Assembly (NCBI RefSeq): GCF_947504215.1
Contig: NZ_CANNGO010000001.1
Span: forward strand, 434,001-498,000
From: an uncultured Ruegeria sp.
GTDB taxonomy: Bacteria > Pseudomonadota > Alphaproteobacteria > Rhodobacterales > Rhodobacteraceae
DNA: 64,000 nucleotides
Direction: 5' to 3'
Shown: positions 20,611 to 29,987 of the stretch, in pieces
Numbering within the stretch: the first letter of the stretch is position 1
How the letters are laid out: every line of letters starts with the position of its first letter
Position numbers and translations under genes: made by a program
The notes under the pieces: generated by a model
Told to the model about the DNA's origin: nothing
Database searches by the model: none
The model's input: the letters and a program-made list of their open reading frames with translations, nothing else

Positions 20611-20768
20611 TTCGGCAGCATCCATAACAGCGTGATCGCAACAACGGCAATCAAGGCCAGACCGACGCCCAACGTGGCATAGTCTGCGCCATGGGCGTGA
20701 AGATGAGTATCCGTATGGGCCATGGCCGGACCGGACAAAACAAGAGCGGGGAACAGCATGCGGTGCAT
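20607..20768 (-). CDS. 53-aa predicted secreted/membrane His-rich small protein between ureA and ureB (not in the ORF track)
   Basis: [53 protein letters not shown]; purine-rich RBS (GAGGAAAATCCC-ATG); stop overlaps the ureB start as ATGA. Confidence 0.75.
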   Translation of the reverse strand: MHRMLFPALVLSGPAMAHTDTHLHAHGADYATLGVGLALIAVVAITLLWMLPK

Positions 20769-20785
20769 GGGATTTTCCTCTATAT

Positions 20786-21088
20786 TTAGCGAATGGGGTT
20801 GTGGACGGTGACCAGCTTGGTCCCATCCCGAAAAGTGGCTTCGACCTGAACCTCGTGAATCATCTCGGGCACGCCTTCCATGCAGTGGCTACGGGTGATG
20901 ACCTGGGCCCCGGCCTGCATCAGGTCAGCAACCGAACGCCCGTCACGCGCACCTTCGACCACCGCGTCAGTTATCAGCGCTATCGCCTCGGGGTGGTTCA
21001 GCTTGACGCCGCGCACCAAACGCTTTCGGGCGACTTCGGCGGCCATCGCCACCATCAGTTTGTCTTTTTCTCGGGGTGTCAGGTTCAT
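20786..21088 (-). CDS. ureA: Urease subunit gamma UreA
   Basis: [39 protein letters not shown]. Confidence 0.96.
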   Translation of the reverse strand: MNLTPREKDKLMVAMAAEVARKRLVRGVKLNHPEAIALITDAVVEGARDGRSVADLMQAGAQVITRSHCMEGVPEMIHEVQVEATFRDGTKLVTVHNPIR

Positions 21089-21089
21089 G

Positions 21090-21956
21090 TCAGAGCATCC
21101 AGCATCGTGGGAGGGTGTCGTTGTTCAGTCTTCGCAGAACCGGCATCAGCGCACGGCGAAGCGCGAAGCTGGTTTTCGCCAGCATTCGGATTACCAGCAT
21201 ATCGTTTTGGATGAGGCTCGCCCCAGCAGTGTCTGGCAGCAGATGTCGAACGGGGTCCAACTGGCCCTCGGCCGTAGCCGAGGCAAAGACTACCAGCGCC
21301 ATCGCGCCGGCACCGTTGGCAATATGCGGTCTGCAAAGATGCGCCTGCAGATCACCGGAGAACCGCATAGCGTCCAGGAAAGCAGGCGCCCCATCACGCA
21401 ATATCTCGATCCGGTCACGAAGACGGATGTCGGTCAATGTCTCTCCCATGGCCGCGCGGCCAAAAACCAATGGCTCGACCAATAACATGGTCGCATCCGG
21501 TTCCATCTCGATCTGCAGTCGACGGTCCAACGCGCTGCCGTTGAACAGAATGGTCTCTTGAGGCAGCCAGTTCAATCGCGCACCCGAGCTGACAGTCAGG
21601 TGGTTGGATATCTGTGCGTATGGCCCCGGCTGCGCTTTGTAGGCGCGCTCGCAAGCCTGCGTTGTCAGGGTCAGCGTGGTGCCCTCAGCAGCGTTGGCGG
21701 TGAAGCGGAATGAGTCACCGCCAGTTACGCCTCCGGCTGTGTTAAGCAGAACTGCATCAAGCCCCTGTGCCGATGCGCGGGGAAACAGGCACTTAGAAGA
21801 CCCCGACTGGAGAAGCGTGTCCAAAACCGAGTTTTCGCCCAGTTTTTTTGTGCTCAGGTTGACGACACCCTTCGCACGCGGCGGGTTCGCACCTTGCTGA
21901 GGCAATATGGAGGCAAATTGAGTAATGGGGCACCCGCGGAACCTAATTCGTGCCAC
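21090..21956 (-). CDS. ureD: Urease accessory protein UreD
   Basis: [56 protein letters not shown]. Confidence 0.92.
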   Translation of the reverse strand: MARIRFRGCPITQFASILPQQGANPPRAKGVVNLSTKKLGENSVLDTLLQSGSSKCLFPRASAQGLDAVLLNTAGGVTGGDSFRFTANAAEGTTLTLTTQACERAYKAQPGPYAQISNHLTVSSGARLNWLPQETILFNGSALDRRLQIEMEPDATMLLVEPLVFGRAAMGETLTDIRLRDRIEILRDGAPAFLDAMRFSGDLQAHLCRPHIANGAGAMALVVFASATAEGQLDPVRHLLPDTAGASLIQNDMLVIRMLAKTSFALRRALMPVLRRLNNDTLPRCWML

Positions 21957-22302
21957 TTGTTTCTCCGCTGGCGCCTCGGAACGCTATTGCGCGGGACATA
22001 ATGTAGGCAAAAACCAACTCGTGCGATCAATTTTTAACCACGAGCCTGCGCGGTAGATTAAAAATTAAGCAGATACTGCCGTTTTCCCGAAATGCAGCTC
22101 AGGCTGGTTGCTTACTTTGCTGCGATGCAGAAACCGTATGGGTGCCCACAGTGGGGAAAACTCCCGGGGTGTGTGACGGCTGCGCGAATTGGACATCGGA
22201 CACAACCGCCACACGGAACGCAACAACAGTTGCGGGGATCAGGTAGAAGAAGACAGCACTGTTGTGCAAGTCCTCTTGCTGTGAACCCGCCAGGAGGATT
22301 AC

Positions 22303-23583
22303 ATGAAATCTCTCAAATCCACGCTCGCCGGATCGGTTGTATTTGCGACCATGGCCACCATCGCGCTATCGGCCGAAGACACGATCAAGGTTGGAGTGCT
22401 GCATTCGCTGTCAGGCACGATGGCAATCTCGGAAACCACGCTGAAAGACACCATGCTGATGCTGATCGACCAGCAAAACGCCAAGGGTGGCCTGTTGGGC
22501 AAGCAGCTTGAGGCCGTTGTGGTCGATCCTGCCTCGGACTGGCCCCTCTTTGCAGAGAAAGCGCGTGAGCTGCTGACCGTACATGAGGTGGATGTGATCT
22601 TCGGCAATTGGACCTCGGTGAGCCGCAAATCGGTTCTGCCGGTGATCGAAGAACTGAACGGCCTACTGTTCTATCCGGTTCAGTACGAGGGCGAAGAGTC
22701 TTCGAAAAACGTTTTCTACACTGGGGCCGCACCGAACCAGCAAGCCATCCCGGCCACCGACTATTTTCTGGACGAACTGGGAGTAGAGAAATTCGCACTG
22801 CTGGGAACCGACTACGTCTATCCCCGCACAACCAACAACATCCTTGAAAGCTATCTGAAGCAAAAGGGTATTTCGGATGAGGACATATTCGTCAATTACA
22901 CGCCCTTCGGCCATTCCGATTGGTCCAAGATCGTGTCTGACGTCGTCGCACTCGGCGCCGACGGCAAGAAGGTTGGCGTGATCTCGACCATCAACGGCGA
23001 TGCAAATATCGGCTTCTACAAAGAACTGGCAGCGGCCGGTGTGTCGGCGGATGACATCCCTGTCGTGGCTTTCTCGGTCGGTGAAGAAGAGCTGTCAGGC
23101 CTCGACACCACGAACCTTGTCGGCCATCTGGCGGCCTGGAACTACTTCCAGTCGGCAGACACCGATGCCAATGCTGAATTCATCGAAACATGGAAAACCG
23201 CCATGGGCGATGAGCGCGTGACCAATGACCCGATGGAAGCACACTATATTGGCTTCAACATGTGGGTGAACGCCGCGACCACGGCCGGTTCGACCGATGT
23301 CGACGCAGTACGCACCGCCATGTACGGGCAGGAATTCCCGAACCTGACCGGTGGTACTGCAGTGATGCTGCCGAACCACCACCTGGCCAAGCCGGTATTG
23401 ATCGGTGAGATTCAGGAAGACGGCCAGTTCGACATCATCAGCGAAACGGACGTTGTTCCAGGCGACGCCTGGACCGACTTCCTGCCGGAATCGGCGGTTC
23501 TGGTATCGGATTGGAAAGATCTGGGCTGTGGGATGTATAACACCGAGACCGAGACCTGCGTTCAGACCCTGTCGAACTACTAA
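22303..23583 (+). CDS. urtA: Urea ABC transporter substrate-binding protein UrtA
   Basis: EDTIKVGVLHSLSGTMAISETTLKDTMLMLIDQQNAKGGLLGKQLEAVVVDPASDWPLFAEKARELL. Confidence 0.95.
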   Translation: MKSLKSTLAGSVVFATMATIALSAEDTIKVGVLHSLSGTMAISETTLKDTMLMLIDQQNAKGGLLGKQLEAVVVDPASDWPLFAEKARELLTVHEVDVIFGNWTSVSRKSVLPVIEELNGLLFYPVQYEGEESSKNVFYTGAAPNQQAIPATDYFLDELGVEKFALLGTDYVYPRTTNNILESYLKQKGISDEDIFVNYTPFGHSDWSKIVSDVVALGADGKKVGVISTINGDANIGFYKELAAAGVSADDIPVVAFSVGEEELSGLDTTNLVGHLAAWNYFQSADTDANAEFIETWKTAMGDERVTNDPMEAHYIGFNMWVNAATTAGSTDVDAVRTAMYGQEFPNLTGGTAVMLPNHHLAKPVLIGEIQEDGQFDIISETDVVPGDAWTDFLPESAVLVSDWKDLGCGMYNTETETCVQTLSNY

Positions 23584-23591
23584 ACGATCCT

Positions 23592-23619
23592 GCAAGGCGG
23601 GCGCGATCGCCCGCCTTGC
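23592..23619 (+). other. urtA-urtB intercistronic hairpin
   Basis: Perfect 12-bp stem GCAAGGCGGGCG-CGAT-CGCCCGCCTTGC just after the urtA stop; no U-tract. Confidence 0.85.
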
Positions 23620-23643
23620 CTCAAGATATTCGGGTTTCACCAC

Positions 23644-25596
23644 ATGTTACGACTTTTCCTTGCGGGCCTCGCAATCCTGTGCGCCTGCCTGACCGCCAAC
23701 GCTCAAGAGGTTGGTCTGCAGCCGATCCTGCAAGAGCATCAGGAAACCATCGCCAAAAGCTCACGCAAGACCATCAAGCCCGCCATTGACGCAATCGCGG
23801 CCAGCGGGTTGCCGCAGGCACAAGTGATGCTCGAGACTTGGGGTGCCAAGGATATGTGGATGCGTAAGTCCGACGGGCTGTTCTTTTCTGCTGAACAGGC
23901 CGAGGGGCAGTCCTATGTGCTAACTGATTTCGACACGGGCAAGGTCGTCGGTACCATTAAGAAATCCGATTTAAAACAATTGAAACCCAACAGCGGCGTA
24001 CGTGCTATGATCGGGACTGCTCTGGTACAGTTCCAACTGACCGACCCGGACCGAAAGAAGCGCCTGGCCGCTCTGCAATCCATTCAACGTGACCCCGAAG
24101 GCGCTCTGCTCGAACCTCTGCGCGCCTCGATCGAGGACGAAGCCGATGCGGATTTGAGGGCGCGGAAGCAGCGGCTCGAACGGCTGCTGACTATTGGGTA
24201 TGACACAGACACGGCGGCCCGCGTGGCTGCAATTGAAGACATGTCGGACGATTTGAGCGTCGACGTTCGCGCAGCGTTGAACCCGTTGGTCGTTACCTCA
24301 CGAAAGGCTGCTGCGGACCTTCCGTTGAATGTTAATGTCGCCGTCATTCTGGAACCCGGATCAGACTCATTGTCGCGGGACGAAGCGTATGACCTGTTGG
24401 TCGCCAGCGATCTGGCAGCGCCGCCTGTGTCTCCGGACAACATCCGCACAGCTCTGGCTGGGAATATCGACGGTGGCCGCGTGGGTGGCGTCCCGGTCGC
24501 GCAACTGAACACCACCACCGCGCGCGCGCGCGCGTACGCCACTCTGGCCGAAGCCGGAATAGTCCCCGCTTTGGTAACCGAGGCCGATATCGACACGGCA
24601 CTGGGTGCGCATACGTTCTTTGAAACCTATGCCGAAGCCTCTCCGGAAGTGACCGCCGCCGCCGAAAAGGCGCTGGAACAGATCGAACTTAAGGTTGGCC
24701 TGAACCAGTCGCTCGACCTGATGCTGGATGCGATCTCGCTGGCGTCGATCTACTTCCTGGCCGCCATTGGCTTGGCTATCACTTTCGGCGTGATGGGTGT
24801 GATCAACATGGCCCATGGCGAATTCATCATGATGGGTGCCTACACTGGCTACGTCGTTCAGCAATTCATCCCCGATCATACGCTCTCTATCATTGTCGCC
24901 ATCCCGATGGCCTTTGCCGTGACATTTGCCATGGGCGTCGCGATGGAGCGGCTGGTGATCCGCTGGCTCTATTCGCGCCCGTTGGAGACGCTGCTGGCGA
25001 CGTTCGGCATCTCGATTGCCCTCCAACAGCTGGCCAAGAATATCTTTGGCACGCAGGCTCGACCACTTACTGCACCCGGTTGGCTGGACGGGGCATGGGT
25101 GTTGAATGATGTAGTCTCGATCAGCTATATCCGCATCGCGATCTTCGTTCTGGCGCTGATCTTTCTGGGTTTGTTCCTCTACATTATGAAACGCACGCGG
25201 CTTGGGCTTGAGATGCGCGCCGTGACGCAAAACCCGCGCATGGCTGGGTCGATCGGGATCAATCCGGGCCGGGTGAACATGCTGACTTTCGGGCTGGGCT
25301 CGGGCATCGCCGGGATTGCCGGCGTTGCGATTGGCCTGTTCGCTAAAGTGACCTCGGATCTGGGCAGCGATTACATCGTCCAAAGCTTCATGACCGTGGT
25401 CGTTGGCGGTGTCGGCAACATCTGGGGGGCACTGGCAGGCGCCGGGATGATCGGCTTCCTGCAGAAAGGGATCGAGTGGATGAACCCGTCGAACACCCTC
25501 GCGGCGCAAACCTACATGATCGTTTTCATCATCATTTTCATCCAGTTCCGGCCGAGGGGCATCGTCGCCCTAAAAGGCCGCGCAGCGGGGGATTGA
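23644..25596 (+). CDS. urtB: Urea ABC transporter permease UrtB (with N-terminal extension)
   Basis: Signal-like N-terminus; C-terminal LivH-like permease GVMGVINMAHGEFIMMGAYTGYVVQ. Confidence 0.94.
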   Translation: MLRLFLAGLAILCACLTANAQEVGLQPILQEHQETIAKSSRKTIKPAIDAIAASGLPQAQVMLETWGAKDMWMRKSDGLFFSAEQAEGQSYVLTDFDTGKVVGTIKKSDLKQLKPNSGVRAMIGTALVQFQLTDPDRKKRLAALQSIQRDPEGALLEPLRASIEDEADADLRARKQRLERLLTIGYDTDTAARVAAIEDMSDDLSVDVRAALNPLVVTSRKAAADLPLNVNVAVILEPGSDSLSRDEAYDLLVASDLAAPPVSPDNIRTALAGNIDGGRVGGVPVAQLNTTTARARAYATLAEAGIVPALVTEADIDTALGAHTFFETYAEASPEVTAAAEKALEQIELKVGLNQSLDLMLDAISLASIYFLAAIGLAITFGVMGVINMAHGEFIMMGAYTGYVVQQFIPDHTLSIIVAIPMAFAVTFAMGVAMERLVIRWLYSRPLETLLATFGISIALQQLAKNIFGTQARPLTAPGWLDGAWVLNDVVSISYIRIAIFVLALIFLGLFLYIMKRTRLGLEMRAVTQNPRMAGSIGINPGRVNMLTFGLGSGIAGIAGVAIGLFAKVTSDLGSDYIVQSFMTVVVGGVGNIWGALAGAGMIGFLQKGIEWMNPSNTLAAQTYMIVFIIIFIQFRPRGIVALKGRAAGD

Positions 25597-25599
25597 GCC

Positions 25600-26829
25600 A
25601 TGGAACGTAGTTTTGTTGCCAAGAACCCATCGGTGCTGGTCTTTCTGGCCATCCTGTCGCTGTTCACTTTGAGTGTGACCGTCCTGTCGGAAGGGTTCGG
25701 GATCGGCGTGATCTCGACCAGTTTCGTCAAGACGCTGGGCAAGACCCTGTGCCTGTGTCTGATCGCAGTGGCGATGGATTTGGTCTGGGGTTTCACCGGC
25801 ATCCTCTCACTGGGCCACTTCGCGTTCTTCGGGTTAGGCGGCTATATGATAGGTCTGTGGCTGATGTATGAGCGCACACGCCTCATCGTCGTCGAGTCCC
25901 TATCGCAAACCGAAATCCCGCCCACCCCATCCGAGATCGCAGATGCCATCGGCAACCAGATTTTCGGTGTCGTTGGATCATCTGAATTCCCGCTGATCTG
26001 GGCGTTCTCAGACAGCCTGTTTTTGCAACTGGCTCTGGTGGTGCTGATTCCAGGTCTGTTGGCGCTGGTTTTTGGTTGGTTGGCGTTCCGTAGCCGGGTC
26101 ACCGGCGTATACCTGTCGATCCTAACCCAAGCGATGACGCTGGCTCTGGCGTTATATCTGTTCCAGAATGACAGCGGATTGCGCGGAAACAACGGGCTGT
26201 CGGGCTTGCAGAACTTGCCCGGCGTCACCGCTTCGCAGGACGTGGTGTCGATCTGGTTCCTCTGGGCGTCTGCGCTGGCGCTCGGTCTTGGATACATGCT
26301 GGCCGCATGGGTTGTCTCTGGCAAGTTCGGTTCAGTTATACGCGGTATCCGCGACAACGAAGCCCGTGTGCGCTTCCTTGGCTATTCAGTCGAAGCCTAT
26401 AAACTCGCCGTCTTTGCCCTAACCGCCTGCATCGCAGCCATCGCGGGTGCGCTATATTACCCGCAGGCAGGCATCATCAACCCCGAAGAAATGGCCCCGA
26501 TCGCCTCGATCTATTTGGCTGTTTGGGTTGCCATTGGCGGACGCGGCCGTCTGTATGGCGCGGTCATCGGCGCGGCGTTTGTCAGCCTTCTTAGCACGTG
26601 GTTCACCGGTGGACAGGCTCCGGATATCCCTTTGGGCGTTTACACGATCAAATGGGTCGATTGGTGGCAGGTTCTGCTGGGCGTGTCCTTCGTTCTGGTC
26701 ACGCTGTTCGCCCCGCAAGGTATCGGTGGGCTGTTCGATCTGCTGGCCAATCGTCGCCCGTTGGATCGTCATGGCGCTAATCTTGGCCCGGATGACGGGG
26801 CTCTTCGCGAAAAGGAGGCCACCGAGTGA
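25600..26829 (+). CDS. urtC: Urea ABC transporter permease UrtC
   Basis: LivM-like: MDLVWGFTGILSLGHFAFFGLGGYMIGLWLMYER. Confidence 0.94.
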   Translation: MERSFVAKNPSVLVFLAILSLFTLSVTVLSEGFGIGVISTSFVKTLGKTLCLCLIAVAMDLVWGFTGILSLGHFAFFGLGGYMIGLWLMYERTRLIVVESLSQTEIPPTPSEIADAIGNQIFGVVGSSEFPLIWAFSDSLFLQLALVVLIPGLLALVFGWLAFRSRVTGVYLSILTQAMTLALALYLFQNDSGLRGNNGLSGLQNLPGVTASQDVVSIWFLWASALALGLGYMLAAWVVSGKFGSVIRGIRDNEARVRFLGYSVEAYKLAVFALTACIAAIAGALYYPQAGIINPEEMAPIASIYLAVWVAIGGRGRLYGAVIGAAFVSLLSTWFTGGQAPDIPLGVYTIKWVDWWQVLLGVSFVLVTLFAPQGIGGLFDLLANRRPLDRHGANLGPDDGALREKEATE

Positions 26830-27566
26830 GCACTTTGTTAGAAGTCAGCGGCGTCTCGGTTACCTTTGACGGGTTTCGCGCCATCAACAACCTGTCGTTC
26901 CAGATCGGCAATGCCGAACTGCGCGCCGTGATCGGACCAAACGGTGCAGGCAAAACAACGTTCATGGATATTGTCACTGGCAAAACCCGACCCAATGAAG
27001 GCCGGGTCATCTGGGGCGAAAAATCCGTATCCCTGCTGCGTAAGAGCGAGGCCAAGATCGCGCAGATGGGGATCGGGCGGAAGTTCCAGAAACCCACGGT
27101 GTTCGAGGATCAGACCGTTCAGGAAAACCTGCTGATGGCCTTGAAGAACAAGCGCGGGTGGTTTGGCGTTTTGTTTTATCGCCCCTCGCCTACGGATTTA
27201 GACGGGGTCGAGCAGCTGGCTTTTGAGATCGGCCTAAAAGACGAACTGCCCCGCAAGTCAGGCGAGCTGAGCCACGGACAAAAGCAATGGCTGGAAATCG
27301 GGATGCTACTGGCACAGGAACCGCGCCTGTTGCTCGTGGACGAACCCGCCGCTGGGATGACCCCGCACGAACGAGAACACACGACCGAGCTCCTGGTGCA
27401 GGCCGCCAAGACCCGTGCGGTGGTCGTTGTTGAACATGACATGGAGTTCGTCCGCCGCCTGAACTGCAAGGTCACTGTGCTGCACGAGGGGTCGGTTCTG
27501 GCAGAAGGCAGCCTTGATCACGTGACATCGAATCAGGACGTTATTGATGTCTATTTGGGGCGCTAG
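26826..27566 (+). CDS. urtD: Urea ABC transporter ATP-binding protein UrtD
   Basis: LivG-like ATPase: GPNGAGKTTFMDIVTGKTRP; LSHGQKQWLEIGMLL. Confidence 0.94.
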   Translation: MSTLLEVSGVSVTFDGFRAINNLSFQIGNAELRAVIGPNGAGKTTFMDIVTGKTRPNEGRVIWGEKSVSLLRKSEAKIAQMGIGRKFQKPTVFEDQTVQENLLMALKNKRGWFGVLFYRPSPTDLDGVEQLAFEIGLKDELPRKSGELSHGQKQWLEIGMLLAQEPRLLLVDEPAAGMTPHEREHTTELLVQAAKTRAVVVVEHDMEFVRRLNCKVTVLHEGSVLAEGSLDHVTSNQDVIDVYLGR

Positions 27567-27569
27567 ACG

Positions 27570-28268
27570 ATGCTGAAACTAACAGATCTGACTTTGCACT
27601 ACGGGCACTCCCGAATCCTTAACGGCATCTCAATGGAGGCCATGCAAGGCGAAGTGACCTGCGTGATGGGGGCCAATGGCGTTGGGAAAACCAGCCTGCT
27701 TAAGGCAATCTCGGGTACGCATCCGCGCTCGGGTGGTGAAGTGGAGCTAGACGGAGATCAACTGCCGATCTTGCCCGCCCATCGTATGGCTTGGAAAGGT
27801 GTGGCCTATGTCCCCCAGGGTCGCGAGATTTTCCAATTGCTCACCGTTCGTGAAAACCTTGAAGCGGGGTTCTCTTGCCTTCCCAGCAGCGAACATTTCA
27901 TTCCGGACGAGATTTTCGATCTGTTCCCGGTGCTCAAACAAATGCAGAGCCGGCGCGGAGGCGACCTTTCAGGTGGTCAGCAACAACAATTGGCGATTGC
28001 GCGCGCTTTGATAACAAAACCTAGGCTATTGCTTCTGGACGAGCCTACTGAAGGTATTCAACCGAACATAATCCAGCAAATTGGTGAAGCCATTCGGCAC
28101 CTCAGAACTACCAGGGGGATGGCAATTGTCTTGGTGGAGCAGTACTTCGATTTTGCCTATGACCTTGCTGACAGGCTTGTCGTGCTGCGACGCGGAGAAG
28201 TCATGATCAAAGGAGCAAAAGGGGATCTAATGCGCGAACAAGTATTGCAAGCCGTAACAGTCAAGTAA
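27570..28268 (+). CDS. urtE: Urea ABC transporter ATP-binding protein UrtE
   Basis: LivF-like ATPase: GANGVGKTSLLKAISG; LSGGQQQQLAIARALI; last gene of urtABCDE. Confidence 0.94.
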   Translation: MLKLTDLTLHYGHSRILNGISMEAMQGEVTCVMGANGVGKTSLLKAISGTHPRSGGEVELDGDQLPILPAHRMAWKGVAYVPQGREIFQLLTVRENLEAGFSCLPSSEHFIPDEIFDLFPVLKQMQSRRGGDLSGGQQQQLAIARALITKPRLLLLDEPTEGIQPNIIQQIGEAIRHLRTTRGMAIVLVEQYFDFAYDLADRLVVLRRGEVMIKGAKGDLMREQVLQAVTVK

Positions 28269-28564
28269 CAATCGTAGACTTAGGCTTCGAGATAGGCCGC
28301 GTCCAAGTGGTTGAAAATCATCAACTACTCACGCTCCATACTCAACAACTTTGAGCTATTTCCGATCTTTCCCTGTGAATTGCCGGATATCAGGGAAAAC
28401 TCCTCGAAGCAAACCCGCTAAAACAAGGCACCGAGACTTTGGCTCGAATTACACTTGTGGAGTGTGACGCGAACGGTTTTTGCCCTGGAACAGGCAAAGC
28501 AACCAGCGGGAATTGCGGCGCAAGTCCGAGGCAGAAACCACAATTGAAGTAAGACGGGCTTTGG

Positions 28565-28654
28565 TGGCGGGGAGACAGGGATTCGAACCCTGGGAACGCT
28601 CTCACGTTCAACGGTTTTCAAGACCGCCGCATTCGACCACTCTGCCACCTCCCC
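28565..28654 (-). tRNA. tRNA-Ser (anticodon UGA)
   Basis: GGGGAGGTGGCAGAGTGGTCGAATGCGGCGGTCTTGAAAACCGTTGAACGTGAGAGCGTTCCCAGGGTTCGAATCCCTGTCTCCCCGCCA; long variable arm, anticodon TGA. Confidence 0.95.
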
Positions 28655-28856
28655 GCGTGAGGCAGGGTCTAAGGCGAACTTAATTCAGAGGCAAGTCGAA
28701 ATCGGGAAATCTTGCCGAAGCAAGTGCAGCAGTCTTTCCATGACACATCACCCGCGTTATGATCCGGGCGAAAGACCGTAGCAGGCTGGCACGCAGAACC
28801 AGCCGACCGGCGGCGGGGCTCGGAAAACGAGGTCCCATCAGGCAAGGGATGAAAAG

Positions 28857-29972
28857 ATGAAGCGAGCGACCGAGACACGCGCAGGGCCGAAGAGGCTGGC
28901 GTATCTGGCTTTGACTTTTGCAGTGCTATCTGGATGTGAGGAAACTCTGGGATCAGCAGAGAAACCAGAAGAAAACACAGGAAAGATTGAGCTTTTGCCG
29001 GAGGTATCAAGCGGTTCCCAGCGTGATGTTGAAGCCCCTGATGTCTTTGAGGTAACCGAAGCCGGACTGTGGGATGGCAGACCGTCCCTGGGGGGAATCT
29101 GGGTTGCACATCCCGATGTCACCCAGCCCGAACGCGTTGTTATCAAGAACACGTCCAACAACAAGACAACAACAGGCGCTTTGTTCCGGCGCGAGCGCAA
29201 CTTGCCCGGCCCTGCACTTCAAGTATCATCTGCCGCAGCTGAAAAGCTGGGAATGCTGGCTGGCGCTCCAACCAAAGTGAACGTTGTTGCTTTGCGTCGT
29301 GAGGCCGTTGAAGAAACCCCGCCCCCGGCCGAAAAAGCGCCGGAAGCCGACAATGCCACCGAAGAACCTGAGGCATCGGCGGAAACCGTGTCAGCAGAGG
29401 ACACAGGTCAGGACGCGACGCCGGAAAAGCCTGCCAAGCGGAAGTGGTGGCAAAAGAAAGAGCCTGCGGTTGCCGCGTCTGCCGGTGCAGTCGTTGCAGC
29501 AACGGATGAGACCACCGAGGCGGCAACTGAAGCGGCCACCGAGGCCGCGACATCGCCAGGGCTGTCGGATGCACCGGTCGCAGCACCAGCCGAACAACCT
29601 GCCAAGCGGAAGTGGTGGCAAAAGAAGCAACCAAACGAAATCACTGAAACGCCCCTTGATCCGATCGAGGGTGCGGCGGCTGCAATCGATGCCGCCGAAC
29701 CGACCCCGGCGGCAGCCGCTACAGCAACCGGATCAACGCTTACGAAACCATATGTGCAGGTTGGTACTTTTGGCGTAGAGACCAATGCAAACAGCGCAGC
29801 TGAAAAGATCCGCAAAGGCGGTTTGTCTGCTGAGGTGCGCGAGCTAAAGACTGAAGACAAGACGGTCTGGCGGGTTCTGGTCGGACCTGCCACCACCCGT
29901 ACAGAGCGCAAAGCCATTCAGAGCAGTGTTAAGTCTCTTGGCTTTAACGACGCTTTCACCGTGTCCAACTGA
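28857..29972 (+). CDS. SPOR domain-containing protein
   Basis: C-terminus PYVQVGTFGVETNANSAAEKIRKGGLSAEVRELKTEDKTVWRVLVGP; low-complexity Ala/Glu/Thr linker. Confidence 0.88.
   Translation: MKRATETRAGPKRLAYLALTFAVLSGCEETLGSAEKPEENTGKIELLPEVSSGSQRDVEAPDVFEVTEAGLWDGRPSLGGIWVAHPDVTQPERVVIKNTSNNKTTTGALFRRERNLPGPALQVSSAAAEKLGMLAGAPTKVNVVALRREAVEETPPPAEKAPEADNATEEPEASAETVSAEDTGQDATPEKPAKRKWWQKKEPAVAASAGAVVAATDETTEAATEAATEAATSPGLSDAPVAAPAEQPAKRKWWQKKQPNEITETPLDPIEGAAAAIDAAEPTPAAAATATGSTLTKPYVQVGTFGVETNANSAAEKIRKGGLSAEVRELKTEDKTVWRVLVGPATTRTERKAIQSSVKSLGFNDAFTVSN
29430..29626 (+). repeat. In-frame 29-bp direct repeat pair in SPOR protein gene
   Basis: CCTGCCAAGCGGAAGTGGTGGCAAAAGAA at 29430-29458 and 29598-29626, encoding PAKRKWWQKK twice. 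Confidence 0.9.
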
Positions 29973-29987
29973 AACAGGAGGCTTAGC

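Noticed and set aside
20305-20826. 173-aa extended UreB with novel N-terminal domain
   Set aside because: The extra N-terminus is the wrong frame of the upstream smORF; the real UreB starts at 20610
22092-22120. Possible sigma-54 promoter (TGGTTGCTTACTTTGCT) upstream of urtA
   Set aside because: GG and GC elements are one base too far apart and the -24 element is poor; not claimed without transcription start mapping
22120-22300. urtA leader as cobalamin or guanidine (ykkC) riboswitch
   Set aside because: Neither conserved core could be recognised by eye; left only as an uncharacterised leader
24367-25509. 380-aa minus-strand ORF antisense to urtB
   Set aside because: Shadow ORF of a high-GC coding gene; low-complexity composition rich in Arg/His/Gln/Asp and no domain
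28269-28856. tRNA-Ser flanks as an integrative element attachment site
   Set aside because: No integrase, no obvious direct repeat of the tRNA 3' end and neighbours are core genes
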